A DNA stretch of 54,983 bases from Burkholderiales bacterium. Its GTDB lineage: Bacteria; Pseudomonadota; Gammaproteobacteria; Burkholderiales; Casimicrobiaceae. A program made the position numbers and the translations under genes. The stretch covers positions 1-54,983 of the forward strand of contig JANXUB010000143.1 in the NCBI GenBank assembly GCA_025352105.1. Direction: 5' to 3'. Numbering within the stretch: the first letter of the stretch is position 1; each line of letters starts with the position of its first letter. The notes under the pieces are model-generated. The model was not told where the DNA came from, did no database searches, and worked only from the letters and a program-made list of their open reading frames with translations. Positions 27,371-35,669 of the stretch are shown in pieces.

Positions 27371-28546
27371 ATGCCACCCCCGACGCCAGCCCCATCGAGC
27401 CCCGTTGACGTGTTGCCCACAGGCACCGCGCTCGAAAACTTTGTGATTACCGGGCTGATCGGTCAGGGTGGTTTTGGCATCGTGTATCTCGCACGCGACA
27501 CGCAGAGCCGTCGCACGGTTGCGATCAAGGAATTCTTGCCGACCGCCATCGCCGCGCGTCGGGGCGGCAATCAAGTGCTGCCGATTAACGGCGACATGGT
27601 GAATGCTTATGCCAACGGGCTGAAGGGTTTTCTGCGCGAGGCCAACCTGCTTTCGGAATTTGCGCATCCCGCTTTGGTTGCCGTCCATCGGGCCTGGGAG
27701 CAAAACGGCACAGCCTACATGGCGATGCAGTATTACCCCGGCAAGACGCTGCGCGAGGTGCGCCTTCGTGATCGTCGCCGACCGGCCGAGACGCAGATTC
27801 AGGCGTGGATGTCGCCCGTATTCGATGCCGTAGCCGAGCTGCATGCACATCGCGTGATTCATCGCGACGTGTCTCCCGACAACATTCTGGTGATGCCCGC
27901 AGGTGAAACCGTGCTGCTCGATCTGGGCGCTGCGCGGCAAGTGCTGGGCGGCATGACGCAGGCGCTGACCACGATACTGAAACCCGGCTTCGCGCCGATT
28001 GAGCAGTATGTCGACGACGGAAGCATGGAGCAGGGGCGCTGGACCGACGTCTACGGGTTGGCTGCGGTGATGTACTTTTTGGTGACCGGTCAGCCGCCGA
28101 CGCCCGCTACGAGCCGCATCGTGAAGGATTCGTTGCCGCCGTTGTCGGCGTTGGCACCAAGCGACATGTATTCACCGGCTTTTTTTGCAGCGGTGACGAA
28201 AGCACTTTCGCTGCGCGCGATTGATCGCTTTAAAAGCATGGCCGAGTTTCGAGCAGCGCTGGGCTGGGTGCCGCAGCCGCGCGCCGCCTCTACGCAGACT
28301 GAGCGAACGACGACAACCGAGCCGTTGACCGAGGCGCAGCTAGAGCATTTGAAAGCCATGCCCGTTGGCATGCAACCCGCTAAATCTGATTCGCGTGCGC
28401 CACCATCTGTACGTGACTCAGCGATTCCGATGCGCCCGAGCAATGGCAGGGGGTACGAATCCCCCTCACGCGGTGGCACCCAGCTGATGGTCGCGCTTGG
28501 GATCGTGCTGGTTGTGGCATTGGCGGTGGTGTTTGCTTTGCGCTGA
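27371..28546 (+). CDS. Tail-anchored Ser/Thr protein kinase 4
   Basis: 391 residues, the shortest of the four kinases. Kinase motifs: GQGGFGIVY, TVAIKEFLP, HRDVSPDN, LLDLGAARQVLGG (DLG like kinase 3) and TTILKPGFAPIEQYVDDG. After a short linker it ends in one membrane helix (~367-389) followed by two residues, so it is anchored by its tail and has no periplasmic domain. It is closest to kinase 3 in the catalytic region, which suggests an inverted duplication. With no external sensor it may be activated by another kinase or by an intracellular partner; this is inference. Confidence 0.86.
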   Translation: MPPPTPAPSSPVDVLPTGTALENFVITGLIGQGGFGIVYLARDTQSRRTVAIKEFLPTAIAARRGGNQVLPINGDMVNAYANGLKGFLREANLLSEFAHPALVAVHRAWEQNGTAYMAMQYYPGKTLREVRLRDRRRPAETQIQAWMSPVFDAVAELHAHRVIHRDVSPDNILVMPAGETVLLDLGAARQVLGGMTQALTTILKPGFAPIEQYVDDGSMEQGRWTDVYGLAAVMYFLVTGQPPTPATSRIVKDSLPPLSALAPSDMYSPAFFAAVTKALSLRAIDRFKSMAEFRAALGWVPQPRAASTQTERTTTTEPLTEAQLEHLKAMPVGMQPAKSDSRAPPSVRDSAIPMRPSNGRGYESPSRGGTQLMVALGIVLVVALAVVFALR

Positions 28547-28562
28547 CCGCTTGCAGTCGCTG

Positions 28563-28680
28563 ACAACTTTTCGTTGAAACAGCGGTCTTCTGAGGGGTAA
28601 AGCAATTTTTAGTCAATAGTCGACTTTCTATAAAAACGACCTGTAGCCCTAACAAATGCGAAAGTTTGGCTAGAAGCTGT
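28563..28680 (+). repeat. 118-bp imperfect palindromic intergenic repeat, copy C
   Basis: Left end ACAACTTTTC, centre GTCGAC at 28619-28624, right end TAGAAGCTGT, inner TAGCCC at the same offset as in copy B. It starts 17 bases after the kinase 4 stop. A TATAAA box lies just right of the centre, as in copy B. Confidence 0.8.
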
Positions 28681-28843
28681 ACGACGAAAGCAGCTGGCGT
28701 TTTGACAGTCCTTAGCGAGCGGCGCAACAATCAGTTTTGGTCAATCGCCACCTCTAACGCCACGTGCGATTTCTGGCCCAACGCGCTTTGTGCGGATTCA
28801 GATTTGGCTGATAATGCTTGTGCTTCCAATTCGCGAGGGGTCT
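28681..28843. other. Leader of the NYN/CSD-vgrG gene group
   Basis: About 160 bases with no recognisable gene between repeat copy C and the next start. It ends in a strong GAGGGG ribosome site at 28835-28840. The promoter of the effector block is expected here or within the repeat. Confidence 0.35.
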
Positions 28844-29656
28844 ATGGCAGATACGCGTTGTTCAATCAGTCTCATCGTCAACGCAGTGCGCTGGCAGCAA
28901 GAAGCCGTAGCGCTGGCCGAGCTCGAAGATATTGCAAAGCCCTGGTCGCTCGGCGGATTGCAGGACTATGTCCGGCTTATCGTGGGATCGCAGCTCGGGG
29001 CCACCTTCGAACAGATTGATTTCGTCGATCAGCGCTGGTGTCGGGCCAAAGCAAACCCGAGTGACGCCGAAGCGGTTGCCGCTGGCTTCGCTGTGACGAC
29101 CACGCCGCACATTGCAGGCGACGACATGGGCGCGGGCCTCGCGCTTGACGCTGCTGAATCGGTCGCGTTGAACAGCCCGGACGTGGTGGTGACGGTTGGC
29201 TCGCAGATGCAGTGGCAGCCGCTGCGCCTCAAGCTTGAATTTTCGGGCTTGCAACTGTTCGAATTGTTGCTGTCTCCTGCGGGCAAGGTGGTGGTGTCGG
29301 GGGATCGGGTCATCGACCTGCGTTTTCGCGCTCGGAAAGAATTTCAAAGCTCCCCAGTTTCCGCCTTGTTCAAACCGATGCCAATCGCGCCAGAAAACGT
29401 TGTCGCCGAGGCGGCCAAAACGGTCGCTGGCGATGACGATTCGTTCGCGGCCAACGCTATTGTCGGGAGCGTTAAATCGTTGGCGAATGGCTACGGCATG
29501 ATCACGCGCAAAGATGGTCGCGGCGATGTCCAGTTTTTGTCGGGGCATGTCAAAGCCCCCGGATTTGAATTTATTGAACTCGGCGACACACTGCGCTTTG
29601 ATGTCGTGCGTATGCCAAACGGAAAATGGCTCGCACAGGGCGTCGTTCGCATGTGA
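28844..29656 (+). CDS. Degenerate NYN-like domain fused to a cold-shock-like domain
   Basis: 270 residues; the ATG has GAGGGG just upstream. Residues ~1-145 follow the outline of an NYN/LabA (PIN-like) nuclease: an N-terminal strand, a GLALDAAESV helix, a strand and turn at VVVTVGSQMQWQPL where the family normally has SGDxDF, then a G-containing helix and strand ending VSGDRVIDLR. The usual metal-binding aspartates are mostly absent. Residues ~207-270 resemble a cold-shock OB fold (GSVKSLANGYGMI, DVQF, GDTLRFDVVR, A-G-V-V at the end). It may be a non-catalytic RNA binder. It lies upstream of vgrG, so a link to effector expression is possible but unproven. Domain calls are from pattern reading only. 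Confidence 0.5.
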   Translation: MADTRCSISLIVNAVRWQQEAVALAELEDIAKPWSLGGLQDYVRLIVGSQLGATFEQIDFVDQRWCRAKANPSDAEAVAAGFAVTTTPHIAGDDMGAGLALDAAESVALNSPDVVVTVGSQMQWQPLRLKLEFSGLQLFELLLSPAGKVVVSGDRVIDLRFRARKEFQSSPVSALFKPMPIAPENVVAEAAKTVAGDDDSFAANAIVGSVKSLANGYGMITRKDGRGDVQFLSGHVKAPGFEFIELGDTLRFDVVRMPNGKWLAQGVVRM

Positions 29657-29797
29657 TTTTTTCGCGGCAGGGCGCAAACAAATGTCGCCTTTTCGAGGTT
29701 GCATCCGTCCTTGTAGCTATGGGTGTAGCGCAGCGCCTGACGCGCTTTACCCAGTTTCCATCAACACCAACCCCAACACCAACTCGTAGCTGCACCT

Positions 29798-30280
29798 ATG
29801 GTCATCCTTCGTATCTGGTTACCGTCACGGGCCGTCGGGCAGGAAAATGGCTATTGCTCGGTGGTTGTGACGAGCCCGTGGGGCGACGCCTACGCGAGTG
29901 TCCGTTCGGTGCAGCCTGACAAGCGCTTTCCGCAACGGGTGACCGCGAACTTTAACGACGATGTCAAGGCCGCTGGGGCCGACACCCGGCATCGCTGGAT
30001 GTTCAGGCGTTTGGACGAATCTCGAGTGCTGCGCATGTGGGATCAGTTCAAGGGCGATATCGCTTCGCAATGGGATGAAAAAACCGGCGCCCGCAACGAC
30101 CACTGCTTCTATATTTGTCACCGCCTGTTGCTGGCGGGACAAGGTTTTGACACCGACGACGCATCGCCTGCCTCATTCACGCAGAGGGCCAAAAACGAGC
30201 AGATGTTGGCCATGTTGGCCAAAAGCTATTCCGCGCTGGCCTCCTACGCCGATGCTTATATGAAAGTTGAGCACTGGTGA
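29798..30280 (+). CDS. Small protein of unknown function upstream of vgrG
   Basis: 160 residues with no signal peptide or membrane helix. It contains four cysteines, an early segment NGYCSVVVTSPWGDAYASV and a later one NDHCFYICHRLLLAG. The second resembles the NC-containing helix of permuted NlpC/P60 (LRAT-like) cysteine enzymes, and the first lies where those carry a His, here absent. So it is either a divergent or inactive member or unrelated. It sits between the NYN/CSD gene and vgrG, where T6SS adaptors and effectors are often found. The start has no good ribosome site. I do not recognise it. Confidence 0.55.
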   Translation: MVILRIWLPSRAVGQENGYCSVVVTSPWGDAYASVRSVQPDKRFPQRVTANFNDDVKAAGADTRHRWMFRRLDESRVLRMWDQFKGDIASQWDEKTGARNDHCFYICHRLLLAGQGFDTDDASPASFTQRAKNEQMLAMLAKSYSALASYADAYMKVEHW

Positions 30281-30357
30281 GCACCGTTTCATTCGCGCCG
30301 TTCAAATTAACGTATTCACCTATTGCTCCAATTCACGCGACCGAGAGGACACATTAA

Positions 30358-33006
30358 ATGCCGAGCACAGAACGCCTCGTTGACATAGTTACCCCGCTGG
30401 GTGAAGCGCTTTGGTTTCGGCAAATGACCGGCACCGAGGCGCTGTCGATTCCATTTGAATACGATGTTGTGCTGCACGCGAGCGAGAAGACCCCCTCGCT
30501 GAGCGCCAAAGCCATGCTCGGCAAAGACGTCACGCTAAAAGTAGAAACCGAAAAGAGCGCCGGAATTCGCCCGTTTAACGGCATCTGTACGCGATTTGGC
30601 AACGCCGGTCGCGAGGGCGTGCACATCGTCTACACCGCCAAACTTCGCCCGTGGTTGTGGCTTGCCAGTCGGCGCAGCGATTGCCGGATTTTTCAGAAAT
30701 TGACTGTTCCGGAGATTATTGATCAGGTGCTCCAGCCGTACGGTTACCCCTGGACTAAAAAATTAAATCGCAGCTATCGCACTTGGGAGTACTGTGTTCA
30801 GTATCAGGAAACTGATATGAACTTTGTCATGCGTCTAATGGAGCACGAGGGGATTTATTTCCATTTTGAACACGCCATCGGCTCGCACACGCTGGTGCTC
30901 ATCGATGACGTTACGCGGCATTCACTACTTGCAGGCCGATCAGACATTCGATATGTCGGCAAAGACGCATCCACCGTCTCCAGAGAAGAACACTTTAACA
31001 GTTGGTCAGTGCGCGAGGAAGTCGACCCAGGCGAATACATTTCCATCGACTACGACTTTGAGCATCCCAAAGCTGACTTGAAGATCAACAGTCAACACGC
31101 GCTGGGATATTCGCATTCCGACCACGAGCGTTACGTGTGGCCGGGCGGCTACACCAGACATGGCGAAGGCGAAGACTACGCCAAAGTCGGTATTCAGACT
31201 TTGCAGTCGGAACAAGAGCGATGCCAGGGGCACACGACGGTACGGACGATGGCACCGGGGTATTTGTTCAAACTGAACAACTGCCCGCGCAAGGAGCAGA
31301 ATCGTCAGTATCTTTCAGTGGCAGCAACGTACTTTTTTCGCGACAACGCTCGCATGTCGGAGGGCAGTGGCGAGGGCGATTCAGACTGGGGAATCACAGT
31401 GACCTCTCAGCCCACCACGATTCCCTATCGGCCGCAATTGCTCACACCAAAGCCGCGGACGCTCGGCCCGCAAACAGCGGTCGTGGTTGGACCGGCAGGC
31501 GAAGAGATCCACACCGACAAGTACGGTCGTGTAAGAGTTCAATTTCACTGGGATCGCGATGGCAAAAAGAACGAAAAGAGCAGTTGCTTCATCCGTGTCG
31601 GCACACCGCTAGCGGGTGGCAAGTGGGGCATGATCCAGATACCGCGCATAGGGCAAGAGGTGATCGTTGACTTCCTTTGCGGCGACCCCGACTATCCGAT
31701 CATCATCGGCAGTGTCTACAACGAGGCTCAGCCCGTACCGTACGAGCTTGATAAGTACAAAGCAATTGCGACATGGAAATCGCATTCCACGCCGAATGGG
31801 ACGACGAAAGACTTCAACGAACTTCGCTTCGATGACCGTTTTGGCAAAGAGCAAGTGTTTATCCACGCCCAGCGTCGGATGGACGTGCGCGTTAAGAAGA
31901 ACAAGTACGAGACGGTTCAAGGGTCGAGCGGTACGTCAATTTGGGGGGGGCATCAGCTCACCGTGGGCGGCGCGCTTGACTTGCATGTCAAGGGTGACGC
32001 GTTCGCCAAAGTCGATGGCAAGGCCGACATCGGCGTTTGCGGAGACCTGCAGGTTGACGTGGGTGGGAGCGCAAAGCTGCACGTTTCGCAAGACCTGCAA
32101 CAAAACGCTCTGAGTATCCTGCTTGAAGGCAAAACCAGCGTCACACTGAAAAGCGGTGGCAGTTTTGTGAAAGTTGGGCCAGAAGGGGTGACCATTCAAG
32201 GGCCATTAATTCGCATCAACTGCGGTGGCGGTGCGCCTGGCGCGACGAGCATCACGCTGGAGGATCCGCTGGACGCAGGGGGAGCCGATACAGGAGAACC
32301 GGGCTACCTCGACAATTTGCCTCACGGCGGCGGTGGTGGTGGTGGTGGTCGACACAAGAGAACGGTTGGCCCTGAGCGGGCTCGCACAATTACCCGCAAT
32401 TCCGACGGATCGGTCAATTACGGTGGTTCCGGCCTTCGGATTTCTGGCTCACAGGCGCATATCGACAAAACAATCGCAACGCTCGACAAGCTGGACGGCA
32501 CCCAGACGGGCAATCAGTTAATCAACAATTTGCAGTCCAATGGGCACACCACCAGCATCGTTGAGAACAACGCACAAGCGCAAGCTGGCGGCGGTGGTTT
32601 AACCACATCGAAAACTGCTAACGGCTTCCCAGCTGGAACCAACGTCAACCTCGGCTCGTCAAGCGCACCAAATGTGCAGACGTCTGACGGATCGGGCTCC
32701 GACAGCGAAGTCAATTGGCAGCCAGGGGCGGGTCCAAAGGTAAAAGACGAAAACAACGTTGAACACACAATGACCGACGAAGCGTTGCTCGGTCACGAAT
32801 TGATCCACGCTGATCACAACGGGCGCGGGCAAAATCTGGGCGCAAACCCTGACCCCAAAGACAACACAGGCAACCAGGAAGAGTCGCGTACCATTGGGAT
32901 TAACGACCACGCCAGCGAGGCGGTCTCGGAGCGAAATTTGCAACGCGATCTCGGCGAAGACTGGCATCGAACTGATCATGACGGTCATGCACATTCTGGC
33001 AATTGA
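30358..33006 (+). CDS. vgrG: VgrG spike with C-terminal M91-like (NleD-type) zinc metallopeptidase domain
   Basis: 882 residues. Residues ~1-640 are a standard VgrG: gp27-like part (WLWLASRRSDCRIFQKLTVPEI, HEGIYFHFEH), gp5 OB fold (EEIHTDKYGRVRVQFHWDRDG) and the beta-helix. A run of eight glycines (~658-665) leads into an extra ~215-residue domain with LLGHELIHADHNGRG, a zinc HExxH motif (H813, E814, H817), then EESRTIGIND and a conserved-looking end (SERNLQRDLGEDWHRTDH). The HELIH block with a downstream EExxTIG is typical of M91/NleD peptidases and recalls the metallopeptidase tail of Pseudomonas VgrG2b. So it is an evolved VgrG that is both spike and toxin. Upstream GAGAGGA serves as ribosome site. 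Confidence 0.93.
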   Translation: MPSTERLVDIVTPLGEALWFRQMTGTEALSIPFEYDVVLHASEKTPSLSAKAMLGKDVTLKVETEKSAGIRPFNGICTRFGNAGREGVHIVYTAKLRPWLWLASRRSDCRIFQKLTVPEIIDQVLQPYGYPWTKKLNRSYRTWEYCVQYQETDMNFVMRLMEHEGIYFHFEHAIGSHTLVLIDDVTRHSLLAGRSDIRYVGKDASTVSREEHFNSWSVREEVDPGEYISIDYDFEHPKADLKINSQHALGYSHSDHERYVWPGGYTRHGEGEDYAKVGIQTLQSEQERCQGHTTVRTMAPGYLFKLNNCPRKEQNRQYLSVAATYFFRDNARMSEGSGEGDSDWGITVTSQPTTIPYRPQLLTPKPRTLGPQTAVVVGPAGEEIHTDKYGRVRVQFHWDRDGKKNEKSSCFIRVGTPLAGGKWGMIQIPRIGQEVIVDFLCGDPDYPIIIGSVYNEAQPVPYELDKYKAIATWKSHSTPNGTTKDFNELRFDDRFGKEQVFIHAQRRMDVRVKKNKYETVQGSSGTSIWGGHQLTVGGALDLHVKGDAFAKVDGKADIGVCGDLQVDVGGSAKLHVSQDLQQNALSILLEGKTSVTLKSGGSFVKVGPEGVTIQGPLIRINCGGGAPGATSITLEDPLDAGGADTGEPGYLDNLPHGGGGGGGGRHKRTVGPERARTITRNSDGSVNYGGSGLRISGSQAHIDKTIATLDKLDGTQTGNQLINNLQSNGHTTSIVENNAQAQAGGGGLTTSKTANGFPAGTNVNLGSSSAPNVQTSDGSGSDSEVNWQPGAGPKVKDENNVEHTMTDEALLGHELIHADHNGRGQNLGANPDPKDNTGNQEESRTIGINDHASEAVSERNLQRDLGEDWHRTDHDGHAHSGN

Positions 33007-33058
33007 GAGAGATCCGACTCCGCCGAATTTCCGCTGTATTCAGCTTGTACAAAACGCC

Positions 33059-33700
33059 ATGCAGTTTCCACGCTTGTGGGTGCTGGCGATAACGATAGGA
33101 GCATTGTTAATGAACAGCCAACTTCTCGCCGTCCAGTTATCCGCTGATGTGGTCGCGACGGCCAGCGACGTCGAAGTGCATTACGTACTAACGAACACCA
33201 CAGCTTCGCGCATTTTGGTCTTTGACCACCACGTCCATTTCGGACCTAAATCCGTTGTGCAGCGAGACGAAACCGGAGTCAATATTGGCTTGGATAGCGA
33301 TGGGGGCGTACGTCTTGTTCGGGGCATCTTTTCGCCACCGATGTATATGTCAGTCATTGCGCGACCCCCGGTGCTCGTGACGCCCGTTGAGGCCGGTGGA
33401 GTTGCAAAGGGCTTTATTCGAGTTGCACTACCTTTGGTCGAGTCAAATATCTTCTTTCCAAAGCAGCCTTGTGACGCTAGCAAAGCGGTCATTCCGAAGC
33501 GCGTACGATTGCAAATAGGCTGGGTAGAGATGCGCCCGGAGATGACATTTCGCGAATACGTGATTGATGGAAAGAAGTTTGCCAATATCGCCAGTAACTG
33601 GGGGCAACCGGTGCAGCGAATTGCTGAAACTCTAGTAGCGACCAATCTCAAAGTTTGTCCGTATCCAGGGCGGTTTGACAGTGCCGTTTTGACGCAATGA
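33059..33700 (+). CDS. Periplasmic protein, candidate immunity to the VgrG metallopeptidase
   Basis: 213 residues from the ATG at 33059; the frame is open further upstream, overlapping vgrG. This start gives a signal peptide: MQFPR, hydrophobic core WVLAITIGALL, cleavage near LLA-VQ. The mature part is beta-rich (VEVHYVLTNTTASRILVFDH) with two or three cysteines. No known enzyme motif is visible. Its place, 52 bases after a VgrG carrying a peptidase toxin, and its export to the periplasm fit an immunity protein, as for the periplasmic immunity protein of P. aeruginosa VgrG2b. That is inference from synteny. Confidence 0.6.
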   Translation: MQFPRLWVLAITIGALLMNSQLLAVQLSADVVATASDVEVHYVLTNTTASRILVFDHHVHFGPKSVVQRDETGVNIGLDSDGGVRLVRGIFSPPMYMSVIARPPVLVTPVEAGGVAKGFIRVALPLVESNIFFPKQPCDASKAVIPKRVRLQIGWVEMRPEMTFREYVIDGKKFANIASNWGQPVQRIAETLVATNLKVCPYPGRFDSAVLTQ

Positions 33701-33737
33701 GCTACGTGGACACACACCAATCATAAGGCGCATAAAA

Positions 33738-34250
33738 ATGCCACAAGGACCAGCCGCCCGAGTCGCGGACTTCGTTACTCATCCGTTCCCACCTGTTTTA
33801 ACGGGTTCTCCCGGCGCAGTTACCGTTCTTGTGGGAGTCAAACCCGCTTGGCGAGGGTTGCCAGCAGGCGCATGCGGTGCAATACAAAAGGCCAAAGATG
33901 CGTCCGATAAGGTGCTTGATGATCTGAAGGCAAAAAAAATCGCTGCTGCGGGTACGCCTGCTGGGCCTGCCGCCGTCGCTGCTGAGAAACTCGGGCAGGC
34001 CGCCGCGTTAGCAGCAATGGGTGCGATGATTACTGCTGCGGCAGCCGGCGGTACAGACATCCACATGTGTCTGGGCATTCCACCGCCTCCGTTCGGCATT
34101 CCCCACGGACCTGGTGTCGTGATGGATGGATCGAAGACGGTAATGATCAACTCGATGCCTGCCTGCCGGATGGGTGACACCGTTACCGAGGCAATCGGCG
34201 GGCCAAATAAAATCGTAATGGGGTGCGTGACGGTGATCATTGGCGGTTAA
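33738..34250 (+). CDS. PAAR-domain spike tip protein with Ala-rich insertion
   Basis: 170 residues. The two halves of a PAAR fold are visible: the N-terminal part (AARVADFVTHPFPPVLTGSP, then VLVGVKPAWRG) and the C-terminal part (DIHMCLGIPPPPFGIPHGPG, VMINSMPACRMGDTV, VTVIIGG). Between them lies an Ala/Lys-rich helical insertion (~47-112), partly hydrophobic (AAALAAMGAMITAAAAGG), longer than the usual connecting loop. It would cap the VgrG trimer; the insertion may be a helical hairpin or a partner-binding region. It starts 37 bases after the candidate immunity gene. Confidence 0.88.
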   Translation: MPQGPAARVADFVTHPFPPVLTGSPGAVTVLVGVKPAWRGLPAGACGAIQKAKDASDKVLDDLKAKKIAAAGTPAGPAAVAAEKLGQAAALAAMGAMITAAAAGGTDIHMCLGIPPPPFGIPHGPGVVMDGSKTVMINSMPACRMGDTVTEAIGGPNKIVMGCVTVIIGG

Positions 34251-34334
34251 CCGATGGGCGACGATCAGGCTCGCTTGCAGCTAATGCGTAAACGAGTACG
34301 CTTACCATAAAACTGAGTCTTGAGGAAATAGCAG

Positions 34335-35669
34335 ATGGGTGATCGCAGTCGCGTGGTTTGGTCGGAAGGCATGTTCCTTCGGCCGCAGCATTTTCAGCAG
34401 GGCGAGCGCCACCGCGAGTACTCGCAGCACCAACGCGGGTTGAGCAGCGAGGGGCATTTTTGGGGATTTCATAACCTGCAACTGGATGAGACCTCGCTGG
34501 CCATCGGCAAGGTTGCGATTTCTCGCGGCGACGGCGTGATGCCAGATGGCACGACATTCTCATTTCCGGAGTACAACGCGCCACCCAAGGCCATCGACAT
34601 TCCTGAAACGCTGAAGGGGAAGCGCATTTCGCTTTGCTTGCCGATGTATCGCGCAGGCACCGAGGAAGTCTCGTTTGATGACGATGCTCGCTCGCTGGCT
34701 CGCTATAGCGTGATTGACGAGGAGGTCTCCGATCAGAATTCCGTCTCTGGAGATCCGGCTCCGATCCAGAACGCGCAGCTTCGCCTGCGGCTGTTGCCCG
34801 AAGGCGAAGTGCCCGAAGGCTGGATGACCATCGGCGTCTGCCACGTGACCGAACGACGCAATGATCTTTCGGTTGCCTTGGGTGAGTCGTTCATTCCTAC
34901 CATCGTCGTCGTTCATGAGAGCACCGTGCTTTCAGGATTTCTGCGTGAACTCGCGGGGCTCATGCATCATCGCGGTGAAGCGTTGGCAGCGCGGATGTCG
35001 GCCCCGGGCAAGGGCGGCGTCTCTGAGCTTGCAGATTTTTTAATGTTGCAATTGGTCAACCGGGCCGAGCCTCTGGTGGTGCATTTGTCGCAATTGCGCA
35101 CGTTGCACCCTGAGCGGCTGTACGCAGAATTGCTCTCGCTTGCGGGGGATTTCACGACGTTTACACGCGACTCGCGGCGACCCGGTGATTACCCAACGTA
35201 CAGCCATGATGATCTGGCCAGCTGCTTCACGCCTGTGATGCAGGATTTGCGCCGTTCGCTGTCGATGGTGCTTGAACAAAATGCGTTCCAGATCGACCTG
35301 CGTGAGAGTGCGTACGGCGTTCGCGTTGCAGTGATTGCCGACAAATCACTCATCACCAGTGCCGTATTTGTGCTGGCGGTGGCCTCGGAACTGCCGGGCG
35401 AGCAGGTGCGCAAATTGTTCCCGCCACAAGTCAAAATTGGCCCAGTCGAGAAAATTCGCGATCTGGTGAATCTGCATTTGCCAGGTGTCGGACTGCGTCC
35501 GTTGCCGGTGGCTCCGCGACAAATTCCGTATCACGCGGGCAACAATTATTTCGAGCTCGACACATCGAGCGAATTCTGGCGCGGTCTGGAGCGCTCCGGC
35601 GGGCTCGCAATGCACATTGCGGGTGACTGGCCCGGCCTGAAACTTGAATTCTGGGCGATTCGCGCATGA
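34335..35669 (+). CDS. tssK: TssK baseplate-membrane complex adaptor
   Basis: 444 residues. The start VVWSEGMFLRPQHFQQGERH is diagnostic for TssK. Further family parts are FSFPEYNAPPKAIDIPE, RLLPEGEVPEGWMTIGV and a C-terminal LPGVGLRPLPVAPRQIPYHAG with NNYFELD. TssK trimers connect the TssF/G wedges to TssL/TssM. It overlaps tssL by ATGA. A tssJ gene often lies just upstream of tssK; here the upstream neighbour is PAAR. Confidence 0.97.
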   Translation: MGDRSRVVWSEGMFLRPQHFQQGERHREYSQHQRGLSSEGHFWGFHNLQLDETSLAIGKVAISRGDGVMPDGTTFSFPEYNAPPKAIDIPETLKGKRISLCLPMYRAGTEEVSFDDDARSLARYSVIDEEVSDQNSVSGDPAPIQNAQLRLRLLPEGEVPEGWMTIGVCHVTERRNDLSVALGESFIPTIVVVHESTVLSGFLRELAGLMHHRGEALAARMSAPGKGGVSELADFLMLQLVNRAEPLVVHLSQLRTLHPERLYAELLSLAGDFTTFTRDSRRPGDYPTYSHDDLASCFTPVMQDLRRSLSMVLEQNAFQIDLRESAYGVRVAVIADKSLITSAVFVLAVASELPGEQVRKLFPPQVKIGPVEKIRDLVNLHLPGVGLRPLPVAPRQIPYHAGNNYFELDTSSEFWRGLERSGGLAMHIAGDWPGLKLEFWAIRA

